Positions 24,612 to 33,730 of a stretch of 64,000 nt of DNA are shown here, in pieces. Below the pieces are notes generated by a model, which saw only the letters and a program-made list of their open reading frames with translations, did not search any database and had not been told where the DNA came from. The translations under genes and the position numbers were made by a program. Every line of letters begins with the position of its first letter. Position 1 is the stretch's first letter. Origin of the DNA: Planctomycetota bacterium (GTDB lineage Bacteria > Planctomycetota > JACOTG01); contig JACOTG010000005.1 in NCBI GenBank assembly GCA_016178505.1, forward strand, positions 40,772 through 104,771, read 5' to 3'.

Positions 24612-26231
24612 CTGATCTCCAGTCGTTTCTCCCTTTCGATTGCCGTTCTGCTCCTGCCGCTTCTCCGTTCCGCGCCCACTTTCGCCCAAGACGGAGCGGC
24701 GCCGACGCTGGAAGAGATCGAAGCGTTGTCGCGGGAGCGACTACGGGATCGGGAAGAGTCGGCGCGCGGCCGGATCAAAGGCGCGCTCGAGATCCTTGCG
24801 AACAACCCACCGACCTCGCCAGCCGTCTCGGCGGCGTGCGAGAGCCTGCGCTCCATGGGATCCGTGGCGCTGCCGGCACTCCTCGACGGTCTTCGCGACC
24901 CGAACGCAAACCTCTCTCAGGGCGCCGCGCTTGCCCTTTCGCGAGCGTTGGAGTCACCCGCCGCCGACGTTGATGCCGCCGGACTGCGCGAGGACCTCTT
25001 TCGAGTCCTTCAAAGCTCCGATCGAATCGAGGCCAGTCGCCTCGCGCTCGACGTTCTCGGCCGGCAAAGCGATGCGACCCTCGTCGCCCGGTTGCAGCCT
25101 TACTTGCAATCGAAGGACGACGGGCTGCGGGTTCGGACCCTTCGGTTTCTGGGCAAGGTCAAGGCGACTTCGAGCGTCCCCGCGGTCGTCATCTCACTCA
25201 ACGATCCGATGTTCGAAGTTCGCCGTGCCGCCGTCTCCGCGCTCATCGAGATCAACGACGCTTCGACTCTCCCGGCGATCCTCCCGCACCTGGACGATCA
25301 AAGCTATGACGTGCGGGAGGTCTCTTACCGTGCGGTCGGCGCAATGGGTGACGCATCCCATGTTGCGACGCTGGCAAGCCGCCTCGAGAAACTGTCCGCC
25401 ATCGGCGCGGAGCTCGACAAGGCCGATTCGATTGCATTTCGTGAATCGAAGTGGTGTCTCGACGCCATCGGGGCCATCGGGTCCTGGCGCGCCCTTCCGC
25501 CGCTTCGTCTCGCCGCCGCTTCGGAGCACGAGCAGTTCCGGTCGCTGGCTCTCAGCTCGATCTTGCGAATTCTCCCGCGCGTGCGCGCGGCGCGCGACGC
25601 CGCGGCCCTCGAAGAGCTTCTCGCGATCCTCGATCTCACCGACGGAAAGGTCCTCGACGAGGCGTTCGCCGCGATCGGTTCCCTCGGCGACGAGCGCGCG
25701 CTGCCGAAGCTGTACGAGAAGATGGACGTCGCCGACCGTACGGTCGTGCTCCTCGCCATTCGGACGGTGGGCGAGATCGGCGAGCCCAAGGCCGCATCGC
25801 GCCTGAAGCGCAAGGTCCGCGACCACAACGGCGAGGTCGTCCGTGCAGCGGCGAAGGCACTCGCGCTCGTCGGTGACCGCTCGGAGATGGACAAGCTGAC
25901 CGGCGATTTCGAGCGCGTCGTCGAGCGGAACCCGAAAGACTTCCGCGCCAATCGCTCGCTCGGCGAGATCTACAAGGAAGTGCGACTGTGGAAGCGAGCG
26001 CTTCCGTACTTCAAGACCGCGCTTTCCGTGGCGAGCGACGGCCCCACGCGGGGCGAAATGCAATTGCGCTTGGCCGAGTGCTACTCGCAGATGAACGACG
26101 TCGACTCTGCTCTCAAGGCCGCGCAAAAGGCCGTTGCCGAGGGGTTCGTGGACGCTGCCGCGCTGGAGAAGGACGCAGACCTCGACAACCTTCGAAAAAG
26201 CCCGCGCTGGCGCGAAATCGGTACGCGATGA
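24612..26231 (+). CDS. Secreted HEAT-repeat protein with C-terminal TPR, probable CTG start
   Basis: The frame from 24612 encodes a clear signal peptide (FSLSIAVLLLPLLRSAPTFA, then QDGAAP) followed by HEAT/Armadillo-type repeats from ~residue 70 to 420, for example LYEKMDVADRTVVLLAIRTV and AASRLKRKVRDHNGEVVRAA. TPR-like helices follow at the C-terminus (KDFRANRSLGEIYKEVRLW). No in-frame ATG, GTG or TTG precedes the signal peptide before a TGA at 24573. CTG 24612, after AAGGAAAGG, is therefore the best start; TTG 24726 would remove the signal peptide. Such proteins usually scaffold other proteins. A second, shorter HEAT protein is at 41.9 kb. Confidence 0.75.
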   Translation: MISSRFSLSIAVLLLPLLRSAPTFAQDGAAPTLEEIEALSRERLRDREESARGRIKGALEILANNPPTSPAVSAACESLRSMGSVALPALLDGLRDPNANLSQGAALALSRALESPAADVDAAGLREDLFRVLQSSDRIEASRLALDVLGRQSDATLVARLQPYLQSKDDGLRVRTLRFLGKVKATSSVPAVVISLNDPMFEVRRAAVSALIEINDASTLPAILPHLDDQSYDVREVSYRAVGAMGDASHVATLASRLEKLSAIGAELDKADSIAFRESKWCLDAIGAIGSWRALPPLRLAAASEHEQFRSLALSSILRILPRVRAARDAAALEELLAILDLTDGKVLDEAFAAIGSLGDERALPKLYEKMDVADRTVVLLAIRTVGEIGEPKAASRLKRKVRDHNGEVVRAAAKALALVGDRSEMDKLTGDFERVVERNPKDFRANRSLGEIYKEVRLWKRALPYFKTALSVASDGPTRGEMQLRLAECYSQMNDVDSALKAAQKAVAEGFVDAAALEKDADLDNLRKSPRWREIGTR

Positions 26232-26255
26232 CGCGTCCGACGTCGCAGGCCGAGC

Positions 26256-27602
26256 TCACGGATAGATCTTGTAGAGCATTCGCGGAAACGGAATGCACTC
26301 TCGAAGGTGCTCGGCGCCGCAGATCCAGGCGACCGTTCGTTCGATTCCCAGCCCGAATCCGGAGTGAGGCACCGAGCCGTACTTCCGCAAATCCAAGTAC
26401 CACTGGAATGCTTCACGCGGCAGCCCGTGTTCGGCAATTCGGCTCTCGAGGAATTCGAGGCTGTCGGCGCGTTGGCCACCGCCGATGATTTCGCCGTATC
26501 CTTCCGGCGCGAGGACGTCCACGCAGAGGGCAAGGCGCTCATCCGCCGGATCGCGCTTCATGTAGAACGCTTTCACGGCCGCCGGATACCGATGGACCAA
26601 GACAGGCCGATCGTACTGCCCCGACAACAACGTCTCGTCGGGCGCACCGAAGTCTCCGCCCCATTCCGTCAGGCATCCTTCGGCGAGCTTTCGTTGCTCC
26701 TCGTCGGGTGACCTGAGGAGCTCGGCGCGCCGCACTTTGATTCGCTCCACGGCGTCGCTGTAGCTGATCCTCGGAAACGGCGGACGAACCGCTTCGAGCT
26801 TCGAGAGGTCTCGCTCGAGAACCTTCAAGTCCTCCCGACGAGACTCGAGCACGCGCTCCACGATGAACGTCAATAGACCCTCGGCGAGCTGCATCACGTC
26901 TTCGAGTTCGCCGTACGCCATTTCGGGCTCGACCATCCAGAACTCGGTGAGGTGGCGTCGCGTCTTCGACTTCTCGGCTCGAAACGCCGGGCCGAAACAA
27001 TAGACCCGACCGTGAGCCATGGCCGCCGCTTCCATGTAGAGCTGACCCGATTGCGTGAGGTACGCCTTTTCGTCGAAGTACTGGACTTCGAACAGGGTCG
27101 TCGTTCCCTCGCACGCGGCGGGAGTGAAGATCGGTGCGTCGATCAGCAAGAATCCATGCGAGTCGAAGAAGTCACGCACCGCCTTTACGATGGTCGCTCG
27201 GATCCGCAGCGTCGCGTGGGGCTTCCGCGACCGTAGCCAAAGATGCCGATGCTCCATCAAGAACCCGATCGAGTGTTCCTTGGGCGCGATCGGGTAATCA
27301 CGATCCGCCTCTTGATGGATCTCGATCTCGGTCAACGACAGCTCGTGCCCTCCCGGTGCGCGCGCCTCGGCCCGAACGGTTCCTTTGACGCTCAGTGACG
27401 ATTCCTGCGGAAGCGCATCGCATCGTTTGAAGAGAGCCTCGTCCACGGTTTTCTTCATGAGAACCCCCTGAACGATTCCGCTTCCGTCACGAACTTGAAT
27501 GAACTGGATCTTCCCGCTCGATCTTCGGCCGTGAAGCCAGCCGCGAATCGTCACGGTCTCGCCCACGTGCCGGTGGAGATCGGAAATCATGACCTGGTCC
27601 AT
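26256..27602 (-). CDS. asnS: Asparagine--tRNA ligase
   Basis: This class IIb synthetase (448 residues) charges tRNA-Asn. The N-terminal OB-fold anticodon domain shows [20 protein letters not shown]. Class II motif 2 is [20 protein letters not shown], with MVEPEMAY after it, and motif 3 is [15 protein letters not shown]. The segment [20 protein letters not shown] is typical of AsnRS rather than AspRS. ATG 27602 gives the usual N-terminus and has GAGGG upstream; a frame extension to 27659 is not conserved. Presence of AsnRS means the cell need not rely solely on the GatCAB route for Asn-tRNA. Confidence 0.93.
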   Translation of the reverse strand: MDQVMISDLHRHVGETVTIRGWLHGRRSSGKIQFIQVRDGSGIVQGVLMKKTVDEALFKRCDALPQESSLSVKGTVRAEARAPGGHELSLTEIEIHQEADRDYPIAPKEHSIGFLMEHRHLWLRSRKPHATLRIRATIVKAVRDFFDSHGFLLIDAPIFTPAACEGTTTLFEVQYFDEKAYLTQSGQLYMEAAAMAHGRVYCFGPAFRAEKSKTRRHLTEFWMVEPEMAYGELEDVMQLAEGLLTFIVERVLESRREDLKVLERDLSKLEAVRPPFPRISYSDAVERIKVRRAELLRSPDEEQRKLAEGCLTEWGGDFGAPDETLLSGQYDRPVLVHRYPAAVKAFYMKRDPADERLALCVDVLAPEGYGEIIGGGQRADSLEFLESRIAEHGLPREAFQWYLDLRKYGSVPHSGFGLGIERTVAWICGAEHLRECIPFPRMLYKIYP

Positions 27603-27917
27603 GGAAACCCTCTTCGAGGACTGCGTGGCAATCGTTTGCGGTGCCCACCAAGCGCCCATTCGAATTCAAACACGCGCGTCGTCGCCCCTCGCGGGCGCAC
27701 TGCCGCCAAAACGCGCAATGGATTGAAGTCAGGGCGGCGTAGCCTACGCAGCGACTGAAGAGGTTGCAAGGGTGCGCGGCCGAGGGTCCGGGGCCGCGAG
27801 ACGATCCTCGTCTGCGAGAAGCCCGAATCGGGAAATTCGACCGTCGGAAGACCCCGGAAACGGCGGTCAGCTCAACCGATCAGGCGGGAGTGGTTGGATC
27901 GGGCATTCGTCGTAAAT

Positions 27918-28024
27918 ATAGCCGAGGAAACCGACTAAAGGAGAATATATAGGAGAATAAGGGGAGTAAGGTAAGATAGTGGCTTCGGTTTTACGCGCAT
28001 CAGCACAACCTCGGCTATTTTTTT
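27918..28024 (+). ncRNA. Candidate structured small RNA
   Basis: ATAGCCGAGG (27918-27927) pairs perfectly with CCTCGGCTAT (28009-28018). Directly inside, AAACCGA (27928-27934) pairs with TCGGTTT (27985-27991). The outer helix runs into a seven-T tract (28018-28024), as in a terminator-ended RNA. The ~50-nt loop is almost all purine, with GGAG or GGA repeated (27939, 27952, 27962). No coding potential is seen. Orientation is uncertain: a minus-strand promoter at 28044-28071 would make the complement, rich in TCTCC. Confidence 0.35.
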
Positions 28025-28043
28025 CCTCACTGATACGAGAGCT

Positions 28044-28071
28044 GTTTTAGCAAGTATTGTGCCCGAGTCAA
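28044..28071 (-). promoter_or_regulatory. Possible minus-strand promoter in the AT-rich island
   Basis: TTGACT (28066-28071) and TAAAAC (28044-28049) are separated by 16 nt on the minus strand. It would transcribe through the inverted-repeat island toward asnS. Confidence 0.3.
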
Positions 28072-28233
28072 GACAAACCTCTCTCTTCCTTCAAATACGC
28101 AGCTTCAATGAGCGCCAAACCCGACTTCTCGTCCAGTGAATCGCCTGCGTCGGTAGTTTCGGGCGAGCCCGGTTGTCACAAGGAACGGACTCCATCGCCC
28201 CAGATGGGCCATGGCAATCACGGATAAGTGACG

Positions 28234-30009
28234 TTACCGCCCTACCTCCCTCCCCGACCGGTTCCGCGATGGCATCGCCGTCCATGCCGCGGCGATCACG
28301 ACGAGGGCGATCAGGCCGATCATCGGGCGCAGGTCGTGACGGGACGCTTCCCGTCTCGAAGTTCCATTCCACGAATTCGGGTCGCTTTCGCCGTTCAGTG
28401 AAGGACTCAGCGTCTCTCTCCGTGAAGCCAGGTTCGTCGCATAGTTCCAGCTTTCGTCGGCGCAATTGAAATGCACGCGTCCGCGCGCGGTCAATCGGAA
28501 GCGGAAGTAGCCATCCGCCGCAGCCACTTCGTCGACGATCCCATCCGGCGTCTCGAGCCGGGCGCGAGCGATGCCTCTCGCCGACACGTCGACTGCGTCG
28601 CCGGTCGAGAACCACCGCCAACCCGCACCTCGTCCCTCTCCGCCGGCTCGCCCGATCATGCGACGAACGAGAAGGGGAAACGACGGATCGCCCGACCACC
28701 CTCCGTCGTCCGCATCGAACCCGATGTTCAGACGGCGGCCGGCACTCGCCGCGACGCAGACGGGCCCGTTGCGAGTGGACGCGATCACCTCCGGGTTCCC
28801 GCCGAGAACCGGGCGTGCCTCGTGCACGCTGACCCCGGCGAGGCTGAGACCGCGAAATACCTGGGCCGTTTCGCTGGTGCGAAGTCCGAGAACATCGACC
28901 TTGTTGCCGAGTCTCAGGCCCGCAGCGTCCGGCGCGTCGAACGCAAGCCACGCCAGTGCCTCCACGGGCGGTGCAGCGGTGGTGCAAACGACGAGATCGA
29001 ATGGTGGGTTCGAGACGATTTCCGCTGCCGATGTCGCGGCGAGCGCGCGGCGGACGGCGTTCGACGTCGTTCCCACGAGACCGACGCGAACGCGATGACT
29101 GGGAAGATCCACGATGTCGAATCGGTCGTCGGCTTCCATGGAATCCGAGCCGCTCAATCGCAATTCGATGACGGCCGCGTCTTCCGAGCGCGGAATCTCG
29201 AACGACACGGTTTGCTCGTCGGCTGCACTCAGTTCCCGCGCCTGCACCGGTTGCTCGGCAACGATGAGATCGACCTGTCGCGGAGGACGAGCCCGTCCGC
29301 TTCGGCATACAGACGCGTCGACGCGAGTCTTGGAACTTCCCTCAACGACCGTGGCGAAGACGATGCCGTCGTTCGCGACGTCCCCGGCGATGATCGTCCA
29401 TGCCGCGATCTGAGCACGTGCTCGGCTCGGTTTCGATTCCGGCGCTTCCGGCAACCGATCTCCAGCCAGCCAAACGTCGACGTTGCCATGTTCGTCCTGC
29501 CAGGCTCTCGCGCGATCGACCACTGTCTCCAGATCATCTTCCGCTGGAATCGGTTCGAGCGACTCGACGTACGTTGCGGCAGCGTCCCGTGTGAACTCCG
29601 AGTCCGCCGATGTCGCCCACGAAGGCGTGACCCATACCCGTACGATCGATTCGATCGGAAGGGACCGAAGCCGCTTCCCGATCGACCGTTGAAGCGCACG
29701 CAACCGCGATCCGCCGCCGGCCACGCGCGCAGACGTGCTCGCCGATCGGTCGAACACCAGTGCGATCGTGCGTCGCTCGTTTCCGGACACGGCGAAAGGC
29801 CTCGCAAGCGCAGCGACGAGCAACGCGAGCGCGACGAAGGCAAGCCACGATCGCGGAACCCCGCTGCGTCTGCGTTCGTCGCCGACCGCGGTGCGCGGCC
29901 AGGCGATGAGGCTCGGCCACTCGATCCGAAAAGGCCTTCCCGCCAGAAGCCACCAGAGAATGGGCAGTACGAGCAGGCCAAGCAAAGCCGCCGGCCGGTC
30001 GAACGTCAT
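28234..30009 (-). CDS. BatA-type membrane protein with vWA-like domain
   Basis: About 591 residues. The BatA-type N-terminus has two membrane helices (LLGLLVLPILWWLLAG and SWLAFVALALLVAALARPF). A von Willebrand A-like domain follows, with the MIDAS-style DRSAST near residue 85. A long periplasmic beta-rich middle leads to a last helix (MIGLIALVVIAAAWTAM). The family belongs to MoxR/Bat (aerotolerance) gene sets thought to help fold or activate envelope proteins. ATG 30009 overlaps the stop of the DUF58 gene (ATGA), so the two are coupled. No MoxR ATPase is next to them. It is the last gene of the rny operon. Confidence 0.8.
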   Translation of the reverse strand: MTFDRPAALLGLLVLPILWWLLAGRPFRIEWPSLIAWPRTAVGDERRRSGVPRSWLAFVALALLVAALARPFAVSGNERRTIALVFDRSASTSARVAGGGSRLRALQRSIGKRLRSLPIESIVRVWVTPSWATSADSEFTRDAAATYVESLEPIPAEDDLETVVDRARAWQDEHGNVDVWLAGDRLPEAPESKPSRARAQIAAWTIIAGDVANDGIVFATVVEGSSKTRVDASVCRSGRARPPRQVDLIVAEQPVQARELSAADEQTVSFEIPRSEDAAVIELRLSGSDSMEADDRFDIVDLPSHRVRVGLVGTTSNAVRRALAATSAAEIVSNPPFDLVVCTTAAPPVEALAWLAFDAPDAAGLRLGNKVDVLGLRTSETAQVFRGLSLAGVSVHEARPVLGGNPEVIASTRNGPVCVAASAGRRLNIGFDADDGGWSGDPSFPLLVRRMIGRAGGEGRGAGWRWFSTGDAVDVSARGIARARLETPDGIVDEVAAADGYFRFRLTARGRVHFNCADESWNYATNLASRRETLSPSLNGESDPNSWNGTSRREASRHDLRPMIGLIALVVIAAAWTAMPSRNRSGREVGR

Positions 30010-30917
30010 CGCAAGACCTGTCGCCGAACGAACAGAGAGAGCGCGGCAGCGGTGATCGGGCACTCGACGGGAACGAATCGATAGTCGATGCGATGACGCA
30101 CGGCAAACGTCCGCAATCCGAGGACGAACCGATCGATCGACCGCACGTACTCGCTCGTCGGTTCGCCCGCCAAGCTCCCTCGGATTTGGAGGCGGGTCTC
30201 CGAGTCGACCAGGCAAACGTCCCGTTCCATCGAGGTCGCGTCACGAAGTCGGCCGGGATTGCGCTCGAACTCTGCGAGAAGATGGACCAGCGTCACGTCG
30301 TGACCGATTGCCGCAGCACTCGCCAACCCTCGACGACTCTCCGGACCGAGCCAGAAATCGGAGAGAACGTAGAGTGACGCTCGCGGTCCCGAAGCGGCGA
30401 TGCCTTCTTTCAATCCGTTCGACAAATCCGAGCCGTCGGGCACGATCGGCCATTCGGAGAGAAAGTCGAGCACTCTCGAGAAGTCGCGCCCGCCGTCGTT
30501 TTGCATCGACGCAGACGTGACTGCTCCCGCCGCGGAGGCAAACGCAAGCCGCAGCGATCCGCCCTGAGCAAGCGCGACATAGGCAAGCGTCGCAGCGAGG
30601 CGCGACGCCGCGCGATCCTTGTCGAACAATCGCATCGACGCACTCGCGTCCACGATGATGGCAACCCGAGGTCCGGCCTCGTGCGCGAACTCCTTGACTA
30701 CCGGACGACGCAGGCGTGCGAAGGCGTGCCAGTCCACCCGACGCACGTCGTCACCGGCGGCGTACGGGCGGTGACCGACGAATTCGAGCGATGCGCCGGC
30801 TCCGAGCCTGGCTTGCGCGCCCTCGAATGCCCGGACGCGCAGTCGCGCGAGTTGGCGCGGAAGGCGCTCGAGCTGGCGCAAGAACGCCGCATCGAAGATG
30901 GATCGGTCTAACGTCAC
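30006..30917 (-). CDS. DUF58 domain protein
   Basis: This 303-residue protein has the DUF58 core: EFVGHRPYAAGDDVRRVDWH, FARLRRPVVKEFAHEAGPRV, and a vWA-type metal site in VAIIVDASASMRLFD. DUF58 proteins are encoded with MoxR ATPases and BatA-like partners; here the BatA-like gene overlaps it by 4 nt but MoxR is missing. GTG start at 30917, 12 nt after nadK, so it is in the same transcript. The coupling of an envelope-stress module to nadK and dxs is unusual; whether it has functional meaning is unknown. Confidence 0.85.
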   Translation of the reverse strand: MTLDRSIFDAAFLRQLERLPRQLARLRVRAFEGAQARLGAGASLEFVGHRPYAAGDDVRRVDWHAFARLRRPVVKEFAHEAGPRVAIIVDASASMRLFDKDRAASRLAATLAYVALAQGGSLRLAFASAAGAVTSASMQNDGGRDFSRVLDFLSEWPIVPDGSDLSNGLKEGIAASGPRASLYVLSDFWLGPESRRGLASAAAIGHDVTLVHLLAEFERNPGRLRDATSMERDVCLVDSETRLQIRGSLAGEPTSEYVRSIDRFVLGLRTFAVRHRIDYRFVPVECPITAAALSLFVRRQVLR

Positions 30918-30929
30918 GTAGAATCGCCC

Positions 30930-31826
30930 TCAATGTGGCGACTCGTAGTTGGGCTGGCCGCCCCAGTTGAACTTCGTTCGCAACATTTCGTAGTACGAGC
31001 GCCTGCCGAGCAGCGCTCGGCGAAACGTCGTCGAAGAGCGGCGCACTCGGACCTCGCTGCCGTCACCGAGTCGACACACCACCTGACCGTCGACGGTAGC
31101 CGTCGCCCCCCCACCATCTGTTCGAACGACGACTCGAACGGTTCCCTCGCCCGGAGTGACGAGTGGCCGAATCGTGAGAGAGTGCGGACAGATGGGCGAG
31201 AAGATGAACGCTTGCAGATCGGGATGGACGATCGGTCCACCGGCTGCGAGGGAGTGCGCCGTAGACCCGGTGGGCGTGGAGACGACGAGCCCATCGCCGC
31301 TGTACGTCGTCACGTGGTCGCCGTCGATCTCCAACCGGAGTTCGATCATTCGAGTCGTTCCGCGAAGCACGACGTCATTGAGTGCGCGATAGGATTCACT
31401 GGCTTTTCGCTCGCCCGCGTGCGCGATCTCACAACGAAGCATCATCACCGGGCGAACGTCGAACCCACCGCCGAGCGCACGCTCGAGGTCTTCCTCCAGT
31501 TGGGGGTAAGAGAGTTCCGTGAGGAAGCCGAACTTCCCGAAGTTGATGCCGAGGACCGGCACCGGATTGTCGCCGAGTCGCCGCGCCGTCGCGATGATCG
31601 AACCGTCGCCGCCGAAGATGACGGCGAGGTCCGCACGCACTTTGCGCAAGTCGAGGCGATCCTCGAGGTCTTCGGCAACGATTCGAACTCGCTCGAGGAG
31701 CCAGGGGCGAACTTTTGCAACGGCCTCGCGCACTCCCGGCTTTCGGCCGTTTCCGACGATGAGCAGCCGCCGAACCCGTTTGGTCGAGGGCGAGTCGAGT
31801 TCGATTTTCGACGATCGAGCCTTCAC
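30930..31826 (-). CDS. nadK: NAD kinase
   Basis: NAD kinase phosphorylates NAD to NADP using ATP or polyphosphate. The 298-residue protein shows the nucleotide motif VIFGGDGSIIATARRLG, NFGKFGFLTEL (the second family block), the NAD-binding YRALNDVVLRG, and TYSGDGLVVSTPTGSTAHSL. Length is normal. The GTG start overlaps the dxs TGA (GTGA), implying coupled translation. NADPH is needed by the MEP pathway step after Dxs, which makes the linkage sensible. Confidence 0.95.
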   Translation of the reverse strand: MKARSSKIELDSPSTKRVRRLLIVGNGRKPGVREAVAKVRPWLLERVRIVAEDLEDRLDLRKVRADLAVIFGGDGSIIATARRLGDNPVPVLGINFGKFGFLTELSYPQLEEDLERALGGGFDVRPVMMLRCEIAHAGERKASESYRALNDVVLRGTTRMIELRLEIDGDHVTTYSGDGLVVSTPTGSTAHSLAAGGPIVHPDLQAFIFSPICPHSLTIRPLVTPGEGTVRVVVRTDGGGATATVDGQVVCRLGDGSEVRVRRSSTTFRRALLGRRSYYEMLRTKFNWGGQPNYESPH

Positions 31827-33718
31827 GTCGTCAGGCTTCTCTGGCAGCTCTGTTCGACGGCTCGCGCGATTCCGCGTGGGCTCAATCCGAGGAATCGCAG
31901 GAGATCTTCGCGCGGTCCGTGCTCCAGGAATCGATCGGGTAGTCCCAACTGAACGGATCGCTTTCCGTCGATGCCGCGAGCCGCAAGCAGCTCGTGGACG
32001 GCCGATCCGAATCCGCCGAGCACGCCCGCCTCTTCGACGGTCACCACGAGCGATCGAGTCGTTGCGAGGTCGAGAATGAGCTCGTCGGGGAGCGGTTTCG
32101 CGAAACGCGCATTGACCACGGCGAGCGAAAGCCCTCGCGAACGCAGGATTTCGGCCGCGGCGAGCGCCGGATAGACCATCGTGCCGTACGCGAAAACGAC
32201 ACCGTCGGATCCGTCGCGCAACAGCTCGCCTTCGCCGATCGCAAACGGTTTGTGTTCGCCGACCTCGCGTTCTGGAATCCGGCCGCGCGGATATCGCACG
32301 GCGATCGGCGATTCCGTGTGCTCCACCGCCATCTCCAGCATCATGCGAAATTCGGTCGCGTCTTTCGGCGCCATGACGACCATTCGAGGCATGATGCGCG
32401 TGTAGGCGATGTCGAGGAAACCCGAGTGGCTTTCGCCATCCTCTCCGACGACTCCGGCTCGGTCGATCGCAAAGATCACAGGATGGTTCTGCAGACAGAC
32501 GTCGTGCCAGATCTGGTCGAATGCCCGATGGAGAAACGTCGAGTAGATGGCAGCGATGGGACGCATGCCGGCGGCGCCGAGCCCGCTCGCAAACCCGACG
32601 GCGTGCGGCTCTGCGATTCCCGTGTCGAAGAATCGATCCGGGAATCGCTCACCGAACGCATGCAATCCGGTGCCGTCGGGCATTGCTGCGGTGATCGCCA
32701 CGACGCGACGGTCCCGTTCGGCAAGCTTGATGGCCGTCTCGCCGAAGACCTCGGTGTACGTTCGGCTCCCGAGCGGCATCGCCTCCGGCTCGAGCTCCTC
32801 GATCTGTTTCACCGATGGACTGACGCCGTGGAACTTTCGAGGGTTCTGCTGCGCAGACGGATGCCCTTGCCCTTTGTTCGTGAGAACGTGAAGCAGGCGC
32901 ACTCCCTCGAGCTTCCGCAGGTCGGTCAGGGTCCGAACGAGTTGATGGACGTCGTGGCCGTCGATCGGACCGTAGTAGTTGAGCCCCAACTCTTGGAAGA
33001 TCCAGCCGGGGAGAAGTGCCGCTTTCGCCGTTCCGGCCATGTGGTCGAGCGTCTTTTCCATCCTCGGTCCGATGACCGGAATGCGGTTGACGAGGTGCAT
33101 CACCGATTCCTTGGCGCCGGTAAAGAGCGGAGCGGTACGAATGCGGGTCAAGTAGCTGGACATCGCGCCAACGGAACGCGAGATCGACATCTCGTTGTCG
33201 TTGAGGATCACCAGGAGATCCTTCCCGAGCACGCCGGCGTGGTTCAGCGCCTCGAACGCCATCCCGGTTGCGATTCCCGCGTCGCCGACCACCGCCACGA
33301 CCTGCTTTCGCGCTCCCTGCAACGACGATGCACACGCCATTCCGAGGGCAACCGACGTCGCTGCTCCGGCGTGCCCGGTCGTCACCAGGTCGTACGGACT
33401 CTCCTTCTTGTTCTGGTATCCGGACAGCCCTTGAAACTGGCGAATCGTGGCGAACCGTTCCTTGCGATCCGTGAGGATCTTGTGCGCGTAGCACTGATGG
33501 CCGACGTCCCAAACGAGACGATCCTCGAGGAAGTCGAACACGAAATGCAAAGCAATCGTCAGCTCGACGACGCCGAGATTGCTCGCCAGATGACCGCCGT
33601 TTCGAGTCGTGACTTCGGTCACGAATGACCGAATCTCCGCCGCGAGTCGAGGAAGATCGTCGACGGACATTCGCCGGAGATCCGCTGGACCGGAAATCGA
33701 ATCGAGAAGTTCTGGCAT
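31823..33718 (-). CDS. dxs: 1-deoxy-D-xylulose-5-phosphate synthase
   Basis: Dxs condenses pyruvate and glyceraldehyde 3-phosphate, the first step of the MEP isoprenoid pathway. The 631-residue protein shows GGHLASNLGVVELTIALHFV, WDVGHQCYAHKILTDR, a thiamine-diphosphate motif (VVGDAGIATGMAFEALNHAG ... NDN), RTYTEVFGETAIKLAE, GIAEPHAVGFASGLG and RYPRGRIP. The TPP motif reads GDA rather than the common GDG, a tolerated variant in some lineages. ATG 33718 is 12 nt after ispA and fits the family N-terminus. Together with ispA it supplies prenyl diphosphates. Confidence 0.95.
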   Translation of the reverse strand: MPELLDSISGPADLRRMSVDDLPRLAAEIRSFVTEVTTRNGGHLASNLGVVELTIALHFVFDFLEDRLVWDVGHQCYAHKILTDRKERFATIRQFQGLSGYQNKKESPYDLVTTGHAGAATSVALGMACASSLQGARKQVVAVVGDAGIATGMAFEALNHAGVLGKDLLVILNDNEMSISRSVGAMSSYLTRIRTAPLFTGAKESVMHLVNRIPVIGPRMEKTLDHMAGTAKAALLPGWIFQELGLNYYGPIDGHDVHQLVRTLTDLRKLEGVRLLHVLTNKGQGHPSAQQNPRKFHGVSPSVKQIEELEPEAMPLGSRTYTEVFGETAIKLAERDRRVVAITAAMPDGTGLHAFGERFPDRFFDTGIAEPHAVGFASGLGAAGMRPIAAIYSTFLHRAFDQIWHDVCLQNHPVIFAIDRAGVVGEDGESHSGFLDIAYTRIMPRMVVMAPKDATEFRMMLEMAVEHTESPIAVRYPRGRIPEREVGEHKPFAIGEGELLRDGSDGVVFAYGTMVYPALAAAEILRSRGLSLAVVNARFAKPLPDELILDLATTRSLVVTVEEAGVLGGFGSAVHELLAARGIDGKRSVQLGLPDRFLEHGPREDLLRFLGLSPRGIARAVEQSCQRSLTT

Positions 33719-33730
33719 GGTGGGGATCCG

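Larger units (their letters stand above)
27603..28233. other. Long intergenic region with an AT-rich island
   Basis: About 630 bp without a supported protein gene. 27603-27890 is ordinary GC-rich sequence holding the asnS leader. 27900-28085 is sharply AT-rich for this genome and contains purine-rich GGAG repeats, nested inverted repeats and a T-run, described separately. 28090-28233 is the downstream region of the long minus-strand operon; I see no strong terminator hairpin there. Confidence 0.6.
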
